NCBI GenBank assembly: GCA_003281625.1
Contig: QCBL01000003.1
Coordinates: forward strand, 1-64,000
Direction of reading: 5' to 3'
DNA from: Prochlorococcus sp. AG-347-I04
GTDB lineage: Bacteria > Cyanobacteriota > Cyanobacteriia > PCC-6307 > Cyanobiaceae
DNA: 64,000 nt
The notes under the pieces are model-generated. The model ran no database searches. It was not told the origin of the DNA and saw only the letters and a program-made list of their open reading frames with translations. The position numbers and the translations under genes were made by a program. Positions 43,486-54,094 of the stretch are shown piece after piece. How positions within the stretch are numbered: position 1 is the first letter of the stretch; every line of letters begins with the position of its first letter.

Positions 43486-45210
43486 TTAGCTTTCAAAAAC
43501 AATACTGAATGTCTCCTTATCTAGATTAAACTTTCTTGTAGATGAATATAGGATTTCATTTTTAATAGTAAATTTAGTATTGATTAATTTGATGCTACTT
43601 TTTGGGTGTAATGCTTGTTCAATGTTTCTAGATACAATAATTCCAATCTTAGTACTATTTTCATAATTGGATAAAAATTGAATAAATAATTCTATATTAT
43701 TTATTTCTTCATCAGTAATATTGGAATTGGTTCTATTGTTATCGTGTAAAATTCGCCATACTAATTTTGGTCGATTCCAAAAAGCCAATAACCTTGGAGT
43801 ACTTTCTAGCTTGATATTAATGTTTTTATCACTACAGAATTTAATAACGTTATTTTTTATTGGAACTAGATCTATAGATTTATATTTTCCGTCAAGAAAA
43901 ATTGATATAAATGGATCGATATTTCTGGAATTAGAATTATCCTCATCAATCATGTGGCCTAGCTTGGTTTTTTTAACGCTCAAATATTCTGCATTATTAT
44001 CATTTGGACAAATTACTAATGGAACTCTCTCAATAACTTCTATTCCATAACCCCCTAATCCAGCAATCTTTCTAGGATTGTTGGTAAGTAATTTTAGTTT
44101 CTTTATACCTAAATCGGTTAATATCTGTGCTCCAACTCCATAATTTCTGAGATCAGCTGGAAAACCTAATCTTTCATTAGCTTCTACAGTATCTAATCCA
44201 CCATCCTGTAAGCTATAAGCTTTTAATTTGTTTATTAGACCAATACCCCTACCTTCTTGTCTCAAGTAAACAACAACTCCTTCTTCCTCCTTTTCTATCC
44301 TTGATAAGGCAGCCTCTAACTGCGGTCTACAATCACAACGTAGAGATCCAAAAGCATCGCCTGTTAAGCACTCTGAATGCATTCTTACTAGTACAGGCTC
44401 GTTTAATTTTGATGTTTTTTGTTTAACTAATGCAACATGCTCTGAACCATCAAGTTCATTAACATATCCATAAGCTTTGAAATTACCAAAAATACTTGGA
44501 AGTACAGCATCGGATTTTCTAAATACAAATCTCTCAGTTTGAAACCGATAACTTATTAAATCAGCTATGGATATTAATTTCATTCCCCATTGTTTTGCGT
44601 ACTCTTTAAGTTGTGGAAGTCTTGACATGGAACCGTCAGGATTTTGTATTTCGCAAATCACTCCAGCGGGGTAAAGACCTGACATTGCAGCAATATCTAC
44701 TGCCGCTTCAGTATGACCTGCCCTTTTTAATACTCCACCTTTCTTTGCTCTTAATGGAAAAATATGTCCTGGCCTTCTTAAATCATCAGGTTTTGTATTT
44801 GGGTTTATAGCAACTTGTATTGTTTTTGCCCTGTCTTCAGCGGAAATTCCGGTAGTAACATTATTTTCAGGTCCAGCATCAATTGATATAGTAAAAGCTG
44901 TTTGATTTTCATCTGTATTTCTATCTACCATTAATGGTAAATCTAAAGAATCAAGTTTTTCACCTTGCATTGCTAGGCATATAAGACCACGTCCCTCAGT
45001 AGCCATAAAATTAATTTGCTGCGGAGTTGCAAACTGAGCCGCACATATTAAATCTCCTTCATTTTCTCTTCTTTCATCATCAACAACAATTATGCATTCA
45101 CCATTTCTTATAGCAGCCAACGCATCACTTATAGGATCAAATTCAATTTTAAAAGAATCATTTATATCCAAAATTGTTCCATTATTTGATTTGGGGCTTG
45201 TTTCTTTCAT
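43486..45210 (-). CDS. ribBA: Bifunctional DHBP synthase / GTP cyclohydrolase II with C-terminal extension
   Basis: Catalyses two early steps of riboflavin synthesis: ribulose-5-phosphate to dihydroxybutanone phosphate, and GTP ring opening. From ATG 45210 (574 aa) the RibB domain carries VVDDERRENEGDLICAAQF (about 39-57) and RAGHTEAAVDIA. The RibA domain has the zinc ligands in CLTGDAFGSLRCDC (about 278-291) and RQEGRGIGLINKL. After KKTKLGHMI at about 415 comes a further 150-residue domain of unknown role (ending TFSIVFES) that ordinary RibBA proteins lack. It is divergent from argC. Confidence 0.94.
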   Translation of the reverse strand: MKETSPKSNNGTILDINDSFKIEFDPISDALAAIRNGECIIVVDDERRENEGDLICAAQFATPQQINFMATEGRGLICLAMQGEKLDSLDLPLMVDRNTDENQTAFTISIDAGPENNVTTGISAEDRAKTIQVAINPNTKPDDLRRPGHIFPLRAKKGGVLKRAGHTEAAVDIAAMSGLYPAGVICEIQNPDGSMSRLPQLKEYAKQWGMKLISIADLISYRFQTERFVFRKSDAVLPSIFGNFKAYGYVNELDGSEHVALVKQKTSKLNEPVLVRMHSECLTGDAFGSLRCDCRPQLEAALSRIEKEEEGVVVYLRQEGRGIGLINKLKAYSLQDGGLDTVEANERLGFPADLRNYGVGAQILTDLGIKKLKLLTNNPRKIAGLGGYGIEVIERVPLVICPNDNNAEYLSVKKTKLGHMIDEDNSNSRNIDPFISIFLDGKYKSIDLVPIKNNVIKFCSDKNINIKLESTPRLLAFWNRPKLVWRILHDNNRTNSNITDEEINNIELFIQFLSNYENSTKIGIIVSRNIEQALHPKSSIKLINTKFTIKNEILYSSTRKFNLDKETFSIVFES

Positions 45211-45298
45211 TATTCCTATCAATATAGAAAAATAGTGTTTTTGTTACCTTAAATTCAACACTTTATAATCCTATCTCAAAGTCTGCCAATTCAAAGAA

Positions 45299-46354
45299 AT
45301 GAATGTTGCAATAGTAGGTGCTACTGGTTACGGCGGTATTCAAGCGGTAAATCTCTTAAAGAAAATTAAAAAATACAAAATTTCATTTTTAGGCGGTAAT
45401 AAAACATCTGGATCAAAGTGGAATGATAATTTTCCTTTTATTTATCTAGATAATGATCCTTATATAGAGGAAATTTCAGTAGATAATATTTCAAAAAATG
45501 CTGATGTTGCTTTGCTTTGCTTACCAAATGGCCTATCTTCAACATTGACAAGGAAATTATTAGATCGAGGACTTAAAGTTATTGATTTATCTGCTGATTA
45601 CAGATATAAGTCTTTAGATGAATGGAAAAATGTATATTCCAAAGAAGCTTCTATTTATAAAAGGAATGATGATGATTTATGTAAAGAGGCAGTCTACGGT
45701 CTTCCTGAAATAAATAAGGAAGCCATTTCAAAAGGGAGATTAATTGCCTGTCCAGGATGCTATCCAACATCTGCTCTTATTCCACTAGTTCCTTATCTTT
45801 CGCAAGGAATTATTGAAAACGAAGGAATAGTGATTGATTCTAAAAGCGGAACCTCTGGAGGAGGTCGAGAACCAAACCAAAAGCTACTCTTATCAGAATG
45901 TGGTGAAGGCTTATCAGCATATGGATTGATAAATCATAGACATACTTCAGAGATCGAGCAAGTAGCATCCATAATTTCTGGAAATAAAATTGAACTGCTT
46001 TTTACACCTCATTTGGTTCCAATTTCAAGGGGTATGTATTCGACTATATATGGCAGATTAAGAGATCCAGGATTAACTTCTGATGATTGCAGAATTCTTT
46101 TGGATAATTATTACAGAAATTTCAAAAATATTAAAGTTTTACCTGTAGATACATACCCTTCAACAAAATGGGTTAAAAATACGAATCAAATTTTCCTTTC
46201 TGTTAAAGTTGATATTCGAAATGGAAGGATTATTATTTTATCTGCAATTGATAATTTGTTAAAAGGTCAGTCTGGGCAAGCAATTCAAAATTTAAATATT
46301 ATGAGTGGATTTTCAATTGATGAAGGTCTTGATTTAACTAATAATTTTCCATAA
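45299..46354 (+). CDS. argC: N-acetyl-gamma-glutamyl-phosphate reductase
   Basis: Third step of arginine synthesis, NADPH-dependent reduction of N-acetylglutamyl phosphate. The 351-residue protein has the nucleotide-binding start VAIVGATGYGGIQAV (3-17), LSADYRYK, the catalytic cysteine in CPGCYPTSALIPLVPYL (about 148-164), and the HRHTSEIEQ substrate segment (about 214). Length is normal for type 1 ArgC. Its ATG lies 88 bases from the divergent ribBA. Its 3' end overlaps the convergent purN by 17 bases. Confidence 0.97.
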   Translation: MNVAIVGATGYGGIQAVNLLKKIKKYKISFLGGNKTSGSKWNDNFPFIYLDNDPYIEEISVDNISKNADVALLCLPNGLSSTLTRKLLDRGLKVIDLSADYRYKSLDEWKNVYSKEASIYKRNDDDLCKEAVYGLPEINKEAISKGRLIACPGCYPTSALIPLVPYLSQGIIENEGIVIDSKSGTSGGGREPNQKLLLSECGEGLSAYGLINHRHTSEIEQVASIISGNKIELLFTPHLVPISRGMYSTIYGRLRDPGLTSDDCRILLDNYYRNFKNIKVLPVDTYPSTKWVKNTNQIFLSVKVDIRNGRIIILSAIDNLLKGQSGQAIQNLNIMSGFSIDEGLDLTNNFP

Positions 46355-46994
46355 AATTACTTCTTATCATAAAACCAGCTTGAGAGATTGAGTAAGGTAA
46401 GATTTTATGTTCAAGCATTTGTATTCTTTTAGAAAGTGATTCAATATCATCATCATGTCTAACTGACAATGCAGCTTGCATTATCAAAGATCCACTATCT
46501 ACCTCCTCTTCTACAAAATGTACTGAACAACCAGTTATTTTTGAGCCATTTAATAAAGAGTCCTTTATTGCAGAACCACCTTTGTATGAAGGAAGTAATG
46601 ATGGGTGAATATTTATTATCTTATTCTTAAATTTATTAATAAAAAATGGAGTAACAATTTTCATCCAGCCTGCCATCACAACAAGTTCAACATCGTAATC
46701 AATTAAAGTATTTACAATTTCTGATTCAAATGCCTCTTTTTGCAGAAAGTCTTTGCCTCTTATAACTTTGTGAGGTATATTTTTACTTTCAGCTCTTTTT
46801 ATACAACCGGCTTCATCTTTGTTAGTTATTAGAATTTTTATATCTATATCTAATTCTCCTTTTTCTGAGAGATTAATTAATTCCTGAAAGTTTGTTCCTT
46901 TTCCAGAAGCAAGTACACCTATTTTTAATTTTGGTGAAAATCTTCTAAATTCAGACATCTCAGGCGAAATTATGTAATTAAATGATCTATCCAA
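46338..46994 (-). CDS. purN: Phosphoribosylglycinamide formyltransferase PurN
   Basis: Transfers a formyl group from 10-formyl-tetrahydrofolate to GAR in purine synthesis. The 218-residue frame has KIGVLASGKGTNFQELI (about 24-40), VVMAGWMKIVTPFFINKF (about 106-123), the catalytic Asn-His pair in IINIHPSLLPSYKGG (about 127-141), and the Asp in EEEVDSGSLIMQ. TTG at 46994 gives 218 aa; an in-frame ATG at 46958 would give 206 aa, closer to the usual length, and is equally acceptable. It overlaps the argC end by 17 bases. Confidence 0.95.
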   Translation of the reverse strand: MDRSFNYIISPEMSEFRRFSPKLKIGVLASGKGTNFQELINLSEKGELDIDIKILITNKDEAGCIKRAESKNIPHKVIRGKDFLQKEAFESEIVNTLIDYDVELVVMAGWMKIVTPFFINKFKNKIINIHPSLLPSYKGGSAIKDSLLNGSKITGCSVHFVEEEVDSGSLIMQAALSVRHDDDIESLSKRIQMLEHKILPYSISQAGFMIRSNFMENY

Positions 46995-47176
46995 AGTTTT
47001 TTATTTTATCCAATGATAATTTCATATGAAATAAAAAAAACCCTCAAATTTAATTGTTGATATTCAAGAACATATTTATTTGAAGATAAAAATTTAAACA
47101 AATTTAAATGATTCAAATCTATGTACTATTCGTATAGATATAATTAAATAATAAATAAAAGAAACAAATATATAAA

Positions 47177-48760
47177 ATGACTGTAGATTTAAAATCTTGG
47201 GATAAATTTTGTAATTATCTTTGGTTTGATAAAAATTTGAATATTTGGTTAGATATAAGCAAAATAAATTTCACAAGTAATGAGATAAAAAATTTAGAAG
47301 ATAAATTTATAGATGTTTTTTCATCAATAAAAGAATTAGAAAATGGTGCAATCTCAAATATTGATGAAAATAGACAAGTTGGACATTATTGGCTTAGAAA
47401 TCCATCAATTTCTCCATCTTCAAAAATAGGAGAGGAAATTAACGCAGATATTAATGCAATCTCTGAATTTGGAAAAAAAATTTTAAATGGAGAAATTAAG
47501 AATAATAATAATCAAAAGTATACTGATGTTCTATGGATCGGAATTGGTGGAAGTGCTTTAGGACCATTACTTATTACAGAGTCACTGCAGAAGTGCTCTA
47601 AAGGCTTAAATTTTTCTTACATCGATAATGTTGATCCTTTTTTAATTAGTGAAAATTTAGAAGAATTATCTGAAAAATTATCAACAACATTATTTGTAGT
47701 AGTAAGCAAATCAGGTGGTACACCTGAACCAAGAATTGCTATGGAAATTATTAAAAGTCACTGCGAAAACAATTCTCTTGAATGGAATTCAAATGCAATA
47801 GCCATAACTATGAAAGATAGTAAGTTATTTAAAAAAGCTACTTCTGAAAATTGGTTAAAAATATTTAATTTGCAGGATTGGGTTGGAGGAAGAACTAGTA
47901 TTACAAGCTCTGTGGGATTACTTCCATTAGCTCTTATTAATGAAAATATATTTGAATTTATTAGAGGTGCATCTTTAATGGATGAGGCGACACGCATAAG
48001 TGATTTTAAAAATAATCCTGCAGCACTATTATCATCCGCATGGTATCTAACTGGGGATGGTATTGGAAAGAGAGATATGGTCGTATTGCCTTATAGAGAT
48101 AGGTTACAGGTATTTAGTAAATATCTCCAACAATTAGTAATGGAATCATTAGGTAAGAAATTTAATAGGAATGGTGAAGTAGTTAATCAAGGTATTTCCG
48201 TTTTTGGTAATAAAGGATCTACAGATCAACATGCTTATGTTCAGCAACTGAGAGATGGAATTGATAATTTCTTTTGTATTTTTATTGAATTATTAGATTC
48301 TCCATCTACTAATATTTTTGATGAAAAAGAGAATCCTAAAGAATATCTTTCTGGTTTTTTGCAAGGAACCAGATCAGCACTCTCTAGTGAAAACAGACAA
48401 AGTATCACTATCACGTTAGAAAAGTTAAATTGTTCTTCACTAGGTGCCTTAATCGCTTTATTTGAAAGAGCTGTATCCTTTTACGCTGAATTGGTAAATA
48501 TAAATGCTTATGATCAACCTGGAGTTGAAGCAGGAAAGAAAGCAGCCGCAAATATTATTGAGTATCAACAAAAAGTGAGTAATTTATTAGACGAAGGTGG
48601 AGAATATTCTATAAATGACATAATATCATTGTTTGATAATTCAGTTAGTGAACCTATATTTTTCATACTCCGCGAAATGTGTTTCGGAAATGATAATTAT
48701 TTAGTCAAGGGCGATTGGTCAAATCCAAATTCATTAGTTTTTCAAAAAATAAATTCTTAA
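47177..48760 (+). CDS. pgi: Glucose-6-phosphate isomerase
   Basis: Interconverts glucose-6-phosphate and fructose-6-phosphate between glycogen metabolism, glycolysis and the oxidative pentose-phosphate pathway. The 527-residue protein has [15 protein letters not shown] (about 117-131), [16 protein letters not shown] (about 175-190), the signature [18 protein letters not shown] (about 234-251), and [18 protein letters not shown] (about 347-364). It belongs to the two-SIS-domain cyanobacterial and plant type. Its stop overlaps the convergent leuS stop by four bases. Confidence 0.97.
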   Translation: MTVDLKSWDKFCNYLWFDKNLNIWLDISKINFTSNEIKNLEDKFIDVFSSIKELENGAISNIDENRQVGHYWLRNPSISPSSKIGEEINADINAISEFGKKILNGEIKNNNNQKYTDVLWIGIGGSALGPLLITESLQKCSKGLNFSYIDNVDPFLISENLEELSEKLSTTLFVVVSKSGGTPEPRIAMEIIKSHCENNSLEWNSNAIAITMKDSKLFKKATSENWLKIFNLQDWVGGRTSITSSVGLLPLALINENIFEFIRGASLMDEATRISDFKNNPAALLSSAWYLTGDGIGKRDMVVLPYRDRLQVFSKYLQQLVMESLGKKFNRNGEVVNQGISVFGNKGSTDQHAYVQQLRDGIDNFFCIFIELLDSPSTNIFDEKENPKEYLSGFLQGTRSALSSENRQSITITLEKLNCSSLGALIALFERAVSFYAELVNINAYDQPGVEAGKKAAANIIEYQQKVSNLLDEGGEYSINDIISLFDNSVSEPIFFILREMCFGNDNYLVKGDWSNPNSLVFQKINS

Positions 48761-51327
48761 ACAACAATATTCATAATTTTTCCTTTAACAATAATTATTT
48801 TTCTTATTTCCTTATTTTGAGTCCATTTTAATATTAGAGGTCTTTTCAGAGTCAATTCTTTAATTTGATCTTCACTCATATCATTATTAATATTTACTTT
48901 GTCTCTAACTTTTCCATTCACTTGTATTACTAGTTTATATGAATCTTCCTTTAGTGCCTCGGCATTAAATGAAGGCCAGTGTTCTAAATGCACAGATTTT
49001 TTAAATCCTATAAGATGCCATATCTCTTCCGCAATATGAGGTGCAAATGGAGCCAACAAAATACAAAATGTTTTTAAAGCCTCAATTTTTAAATTATTGT
49101 TTACGTCATTAATGGAATTTGATAATGAATTATAAAACTTCATTAATTCTGAAATCGCAGTATTAAATTGGTTATTTAATATGTCATTTGAAATTTCTTT
49201 TATAGCGATATTCATTGACTTTATTAGACTTTTTTCTTTATCTGGATAGGAATTAGATTTACTATTTATATCTTTTGCACAATTTATATAAAGCTTCCAA
49301 ATCCTGCTTAAAAATCTAAATTGTCCTTCAACATCTGTATCTCCCCATTCCAAATCTTTTTCTGGTGGTGCTTTAAATAATATAAACATTCTTGCTGTAT
49401 CTGCTCCATATTTTTTAATTACTGATTCAGGGTCTATTCCATTATATTTAGACTTTGACATCTTCTCGAAAAGAACTTCGAGTTTAGAATTGTCAATTGG
49501 ATCTGTAGGATTTGATAAGTCAGTAATATCGGAAGGAGAAACATATTTACCAGTTTTATTGTTTTTATAGGCTGCCGCTTGAACCATTCCTTGCGTTAAT
49601 AGTTTTTTGAATGGTTCATCAATTTCAAAAAGTTCATTATCCCTCAAGGCTTTAGTGAAAAATCTTGCATATAACAAGTGCAATATTGCATGTTCTACCC
49701 CGCCAACATATTGATCTACAGGCATCCACTTATTGATTTCAATCTTTTCAAATGGCTTATTAGAACATTTTGAAGATGGATATCTTAAAAAATACCATGA
49801 TGAACACATGAAAGTGTCCATAGTATCAGTTTCTTTTCTTGCCTCTATTCCACATTTTGGACATGTAGTATTTATCCAATTATTATTATCACCCAAAGCA
49901 TTAATCTTATTAGCCGAGATTTCTATATCTTTTGGTAAGGAAACAGGTAATTCCGATTGCTTTAATGGAACAGATCCACATTTTTTGCAATTAACTATGG
50001 GTATCGGACATCCCCAATATCTTTGTCTAGAGATTAACCAATCTCTTAGACGATATTGAATCTTATTTTCAGCCCATCCATTATTTACTCCCTCCTCAGA
50101 AATTTTTATTTTAGCAATAGTATTTTCTATGCCATTGTATTGATTTGAATTAATAAGATGTCCTTTTTCTAAATAAGCTTCTTCAAGCTCTTTATTTTTT
50201 TCACTTTTATCCTTTATTATTACCTGTTTAATATCAATATTATTTTTCTTAGCAAATTCAAAATCTCTTAGATCATGAGCAGGCACGCCCATAACAGCAC
50301 CCGTACCGTATTCATCGAGAACATAACTTGCCACCCAAATAGGGATAGGTTCAGAATTAACTGGATTTATTGCTGTTAAGTTAGTTTTTATTCCAATTTT
50401 TTCAAGTTCATTATTTTTATTTTTTTTCAAATATTGTTTAAGATTTTCTATATCTTGTATTGTTTCTTGATCAGAAATATTTTTTACTAATGAATGATTA
50501 ACAGAGATTGCTAAATAAGTAACTCCAAATAAAGTATCTGGCCTTGTTGTAAATACAGTAATTTTCTCTTCTGGATTGTTATTGATATTGAAATTAATAT
50601 TTGTACCAATTGACTTTCCAATCCAATTATCTTGCATTATTTTTACTCTTTCTGGCCAGTTATCTAATTTTTCTAAATCCTTCAATAACTCATCCGCATA
50701 ATTAGTAATTCTTAAAAACCATTGCTTTAGTAATTTTTTTTCAACTACTGCCCCAGATCTCCATGATTTACCATCTGAATCAACTTGTTCATTCGCTAGG
50801 ACTGTATTATCTATAGGATCCCAATTAACTTCTGATTCCTTTTGATATACAAGACCTGCCTTGTATAACTCTAAAAATAGATATTGAGTCCATATATAAT
50901 AATTTTCATCACATGTTGCAAATTCTCTATCCCAATCAACTGATAGTCCCAAAAGCTTTAATTGTGACTTCATATGAGAAATATTTTTTTTAGTCCAGAC
51001 ACTTGGACTAATTCCTCTTTCAATAGCTGCATTCTCTGCAGGCAAACCAAAAGCGTCCCAACCCATTGGATGTAAAACAGATTTGCCCTTAAATCTTTGG
51101 AATCGAGCTATTAAGTCTGTAATAACATAATTCCTAACATGTCCCATATGAAGATTACCTGAAGGGTAGGGAAACATTGATAAGGCATAAAATTTATCGC
51201 TATTCTCAGTTAATTCATCGGTTTTGTATAAATTGTTTTCTGTCCATATTGACTGCCATTTTTTTTCTATTTCAGATGGATTATATAAATTGGTATCAAC
51301 CTCATATTGTTTATAGGGAGAAATCAC
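48757..51327 (-). CDS. leuS: Leucyl-tRNA synthetase
   Basis: Charges tRNA-Leu. The 856-residue class I synthetase has the HIGH-type motif [17 protein letters not shown] (about 53-69). The CP1 editing domain includes [15 protein letters not shown] (about 256-270) and [21 protein letters not shown] zinc-like insert carries CxxC pairs ([19 protein letters not shown]), and the KMSKS loop is [15 protein letters not shown] (about 634-648). A GTG start at 51327 gives the standard N-terminus. It is convergent with pgi and divergent from dapF (about 107 bases). Confidence 0.97.
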   Translation of the reverse strand: MISPYKQYEVDTNLYNPSEIEKKWQSIWTENNLYKTDELTENSDKFYALSMFPYPSGNLHMGHVRNYVITDLIARFQRFKGKSVLHPMGWDAFGLPAENAAIERGISPSVWTKKNISHMKSQLKLLGLSVDWDREFATCDENYYIWTQYLFLELYKAGLVYQKESEVNWDPIDNTVLANEQVDSDGKSWRSGAVVEKKLLKQWFLRITNYADELLKDLEKLDNWPERVKIMQDNWIGKSIGTNINFNINNNPEEKITVFTTRPDTLFGVTYLAISVNHSLVKNISDQETIQDIENLKQYLKKNKNNELEKIGIKTNLTAINPVNSEPIPIWVASYVLDEYGTGAVMGVPAHDLRDFEFAKKNNIDIKQVIIKDKSEKNKELEEAYLEKGHLINSNQYNGIENTIAKIKISEEGVNNGWAENKIQYRLRDWLISRQRYWGCPIPIVNCKKCGSVPLKQSELPVSLPKDIEISANKINALGDNNNWINTTCPKCGIEARKETDTMDTFMCSSWYFLRYPSSKCSNKPFEKIEINKWMPVDQYVGGVEHAILHLLYARFFTKALRDNELFEIDEPFKKLLTQGMVQAAAYKNNKTGKYVSPSDITDLSNPTDPIDNSKLEVLFEKMSKSKYNGIDPESVIKKYGADTARMFILFKAPPEKDLEWGDTDVEGQFRFLSRIWKLYINCAKDINSKSNSYPDKEKSLIKSMNIAIKEISNDILNNQFNTAISELMKFYNSLSNSINDVNNNLKIEALKTFCILLAPFAPHIAEEIWHLIGFKKSVHLEHWPSFNAEALKEDSYKLVIQVNGKVRDKVNINNDMSEDQIKELTLKRPLILKWTQNKEIRKIIIVKGKIMNIVV

Positions 51328-51434
51328 TTAAATTTTATTTGTTAAATTATTATTTTAATATCCATTGTATAAAATAGAAATAGATTGTTAAAAGGAATAA
51401 TTTATAATTAAAATTTAAAATATATTATACACAA

Positions 51435-52295
51435 ATGAAAAATATAACTTTTGAAAAATATCAAGGTAACGGAAATGATTTCGTTATAATAGATTCTAGA
51501 GGAAATGAATTATACAAAAATTACAAGACAAATAAAATATTTAATATAAAAAAAATTTGCAACAGGCAATTTGGTATTGGAGCAGATGGTGTGATTTTTA
51601 TAGAGGAACCTAATGAAGATAATTATGCAAAAATGATAATTTTTAACTCTGATGGTTCTGAAGCACAAATGTGTGGAAACGGAATTAGGTGTTTAGTTGA
51701 GTATCTCCACGTAAATGATTCAATGAATACTAAAAATATAGAATATAAAATTGAGACTAAAGCAGGTTTAAAAATTGCAAAATATATAAATGATGAAATT
51801 ACAGTAAAAATGGGAGTTCCAATTTTAGAATGTCAAAATATTCCAACAACAATTGAAAAAAAAATAAATTCAATTCCTTCACACGAATTTATTGAGAAAG
51901 ATTTTAATAATATGGGTTATGCGGTAGGAATGGGAAATCCTCATTTAATATTCTTTGTAAAAGACATAGAGTCAATTGTTCTCTCCAGACTTGGTCCTAT
52001 ATTTGAAAAAAATGAATTATTTCCTGAAAAAACTAATGTGCATTTTTGTCAAATTTTAAATAGAGATAATATCAAAGTAAAAGTATGGGAAAGGGGTGCA
52101 GGAGCAACCTTAGCTTGTGGAACAGGTGCCTGTGCTATCCATGTAGCAGCTTATAAATTAGGCCTTTGTAATTCACAAACCATAGTAACCTTACCAGGAG
52201 GTAATCTCAAAATTGACTGGTCAAAAGACGATTTTGAAGTAATGATGACCGGTAATGCTAAAAAGGTTTTCTCAGGATCAATGTTAGTAAATTAA
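51435..52295 (+). CDS. dapF: Diaminopimelate epimerase
   Basis: Converts LL- to meso-diaminopimelate, needed for lysine and peptidoglycan. The 286-residue protein has FEKYQGNGNDFVIID (4-18), the first catalytic Cys in MCGNGIRCLVEY (about 78-89), the second in LACGTGACAIHVAAYK (about 223-238), and GNPHLIFFV. Cofactor-free racemase motifs are intact. Its stop overlaps the ATG of the next gene (TAATG). The same overlap recurs after that gene, so dapF, the desulfurase-like gene and the DUF1995 gene are coupled. Confidence 0.97.
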   Translation: MKNITFEKYQGNGNDFVIIDSRGNELYKNYKTNKIFNIKKICNRQFGIGADGVIFIEEPNEDNYAKMIIFNSDGSEAQMCGNGIRCLVEYLHVNDSMNTKNIEYKIETKAGLKIAKYINDEITVKMGVPILECQNIPTTIEKKINSIPSHEFIEKDFNNMGYAVGMGNPHLIFFVKDIESIVLSRLGPIFEKNELFPEKTNVHFCQILNRDNIKVKVWERGAGATLACGTGACAIHVAAYKLGLCNSQTIVTLPGGNLKIDWSKDDFEVMMTGNAKKVFSGSMLVN

Positions 52296-53467
52296 TGGAA
52301 AATAATTTTATTTATTTAGATAATGCATCCACAACTCCATTATCTGAGAATGTTTTAAATATAATTAATTCAACTTACAGGAATTATTGGCATAACCCTT
52401 CATCTACATATGAGCTAGGGATAAAATGCTCTACATATCTTGAAAAAATTAGATCTAAAATTGCTTATATATTTGAAGCAGATGCAGAGGATATAATTTT
52501 TACATCTGGTTCTTCGGAATCGACAAATATTGTATTTAATAATATTTATGAGAACTTTAAAAATGCTAGGGTTGTTATTTCAAATGTCGAACATCAAGCA
52601 ACAACTATTTGTGCTAATAAACTAAGAAAACAAAATTGGGATATTTACGAATGGACGGTAAATAATGATGGAATTTTAAATATTTCTAATATCAAAAATA
52701 TTTTAAACAATGATACTAAGCTTGTATCAATTATTTGGGGACAAAGTGAAATTGGGGCAATACAACCTGTCCAATTTATTGGTACCAAATGTGAAGAATT
52801 AAATATAATGTTTCATTTAGATGGAACTCAAATATTAAGTAATGGAATATTCAGTTGGAAAGATCTTAAATGTGATTTTTTAAGTTTATCTGCTCATAAA
52901 TTTGGAGGTCCAAAAGGGATCGGTCTTCTTTTAACAAAGGAAAAGTCTAGACAAATTTTAAAAAATAATGACATATCACTTACTCAGGAATTTTCAATTA
53001 GACAAGGGACACAAGCTTTGCCATTAATCGCTGGAATGTATGAATCATTAAAGAATATTAAAGGAAAAATAAAATTATATGATCATATAACTGAATTTCC
53101 TTCTAACAATATTAATAAACTCAAAAATTATTTTTTTCAAAAAATTAAGGATAATAATCATATAAAGATTACCGGTAGCATTAACCATAGACTTCCCAAT
53201 CATATTTCGTTTCTACTATTAAATAAACTATTTGAGCCTATAAGGGCCTATAAGATTGTTAATTTCATGTCAGAAAATAAAATAGCCATAAGTAGTGGAA
53301 GTGCTTGTTCAAGTTCATCTGGGAAACCTAGCTCGACACTTAAAAATATTGGTTTAAAAGATGATGAACTATATTCAAATATTCGTGTTACTTTAGGTTC
53401 AATAAACAATAAGTCAGAAATAGATAAATTTTTAGAACTTATTCAAATATGTATTGAAAAATTTTAA
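52295..53467 (+). CDS. Cysteine desulfurase-like class V aminotransferase (NifS/IscS family)
   Basis: A 390-residue PLP enzyme that would mobilise sulfur from cysteine for Fe-S clusters or tRNA thiolation. It has YLDNASTTPLS (6-16), FTSGSSESTNIVF (about 68-80), SNVEHQATTICA with the cofactor-stacking His, the Schiff-base lysine in LSAHKFGGPKGIGLLL (about 196-211), and the active-site loop Cys in SSGSACSSSSGKPSSTL (about 340-356). Similarity is to IscS/NifS (group I), not SufS. No iscU or other Fe-S gene is adjacent. It overlaps dapF and the next gene by one base each. Confidence 0.92.
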   Translation: MENNFIYLDNASTTPLSENVLNIINSTYRNYWHNPSSTYELGIKCSTYLEKIRSKIAYIFEADAEDIIFTSGSSESTNIVFNNIYENFKNARVVISNVEHQATTICANKLRKQNWDIYEWTVNNDGILNISNIKNILNNDTKLVSIIWGQSEIGAIQPVQFIGTKCEELNIMFHLDGTQILSNGIFSWKDLKCDFLSLSAHKFGGPKGIGLLLTKEKSRQILKNNDISLTQEFSIRQGTQALPLIAGMYESLKNIKGKIKLYDHITEFPSNNINKLKNYFFQKIKDNNHIKITGSINHRLPNHISFLLLNKLFEPIRAYKIVNFMSENKIAISSGSACSSSSGKPSSTLKNIGLKDDELYSNIRVTLGSINNKSEIDKFLELIQICIEKF

Positions 53468-54093
53468 TGGAAACCAATTACAGACTACCTAAAGATTTAA
53501 ATGAATCCCTTAAGAATATGGAGGATGCAATTATTCCAAGTTTATTAGATTCAAATAAAAGATTTACTATAGAATTTAATTTTGAAGGATTGAAGTTTAA
53601 CAGAATTGGAATAACTATTTACAAGATATTGTCTAAAAATAATAATGTATTTATAACATTTGCTGATCAAGGTGCTGTGGCTTTGGCACAAAGAGACTTT
53701 CCAGATATCAAAGATAAAATTTTTACTTTTAAATCATTTAATGAATCAAATAATATAAATAATATAGATAGTGCAATGATATCGATACTACCTCAGCCAT
53801 ATGATTTCGATTCATTTGAACCAATGACTGATAATTATCAAGGTACGCATTATTCATTAAATCCAAAATTTGAAGATGCCAATATTGGTATAGGAAGTGT
53901 TATTAGAGAGCGACGTAAAAACTTTGTCAAAACATGGAAAAATATTTATTATCTTCAACCTTTAAATAAATCTGCTCTTATGCATATTTATCCAAATAAC
54001 TGGTTGCTTTTCAAAGAAGAAAATAAAAGATATTTTTTTAAAAAAGAATTTGAAATTAAACCCGACAATGAATCTATTTTTGTGAATTTATAG
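53467..54093 (+). CDS. DUF1995 family protein
   Basis: A 208-residue soluble protein matching the cyanobacteria/plastid DUF1995 family (for example YRLPKDLNESLKNMEDAI at the start, FITFADQGAVALAQRDF in the middle, and SALMHIYPNNWLLFKE near the C-terminus). The function is not established; plant members are chloroplast-targeted and some affect photosynthetic regulation. It is translationally coupled to the upstream desulfurase-like gene (TAATG) and is followed one base later by dacB. The family call is from recollected motifs. Confidence 0.82.
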   Translation: METNYRLPKDLNESLKNMEDAIIPSLLDSNKRFTIEFNFEGLKFNRIGITIYKILSKNNNVFITFADQGAVALAQRDFPDIKDKIFTFKSFNESNNINNIDSAMISILPQPYDFDSFEPMTDNYQGTHYSLNPKFEDANIGIGSVIRERRKNFVKTWKNIYYLQPLNKSALMHIYPNNWLLFKEENKRYFFKKEFEIKPDNESIFVNL

Positions 54094-54094
54094 A

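Noticed and set aside
47019-47040. Palindrome ATTTCATATGAAAT followed by eight A, possible terminator
   Set aside because: For a terminator the T-run must follow the hairpin on the transcribed strand. Here it would only do so on neither divergent transcript; the site lies between the starts of purN and pgi.
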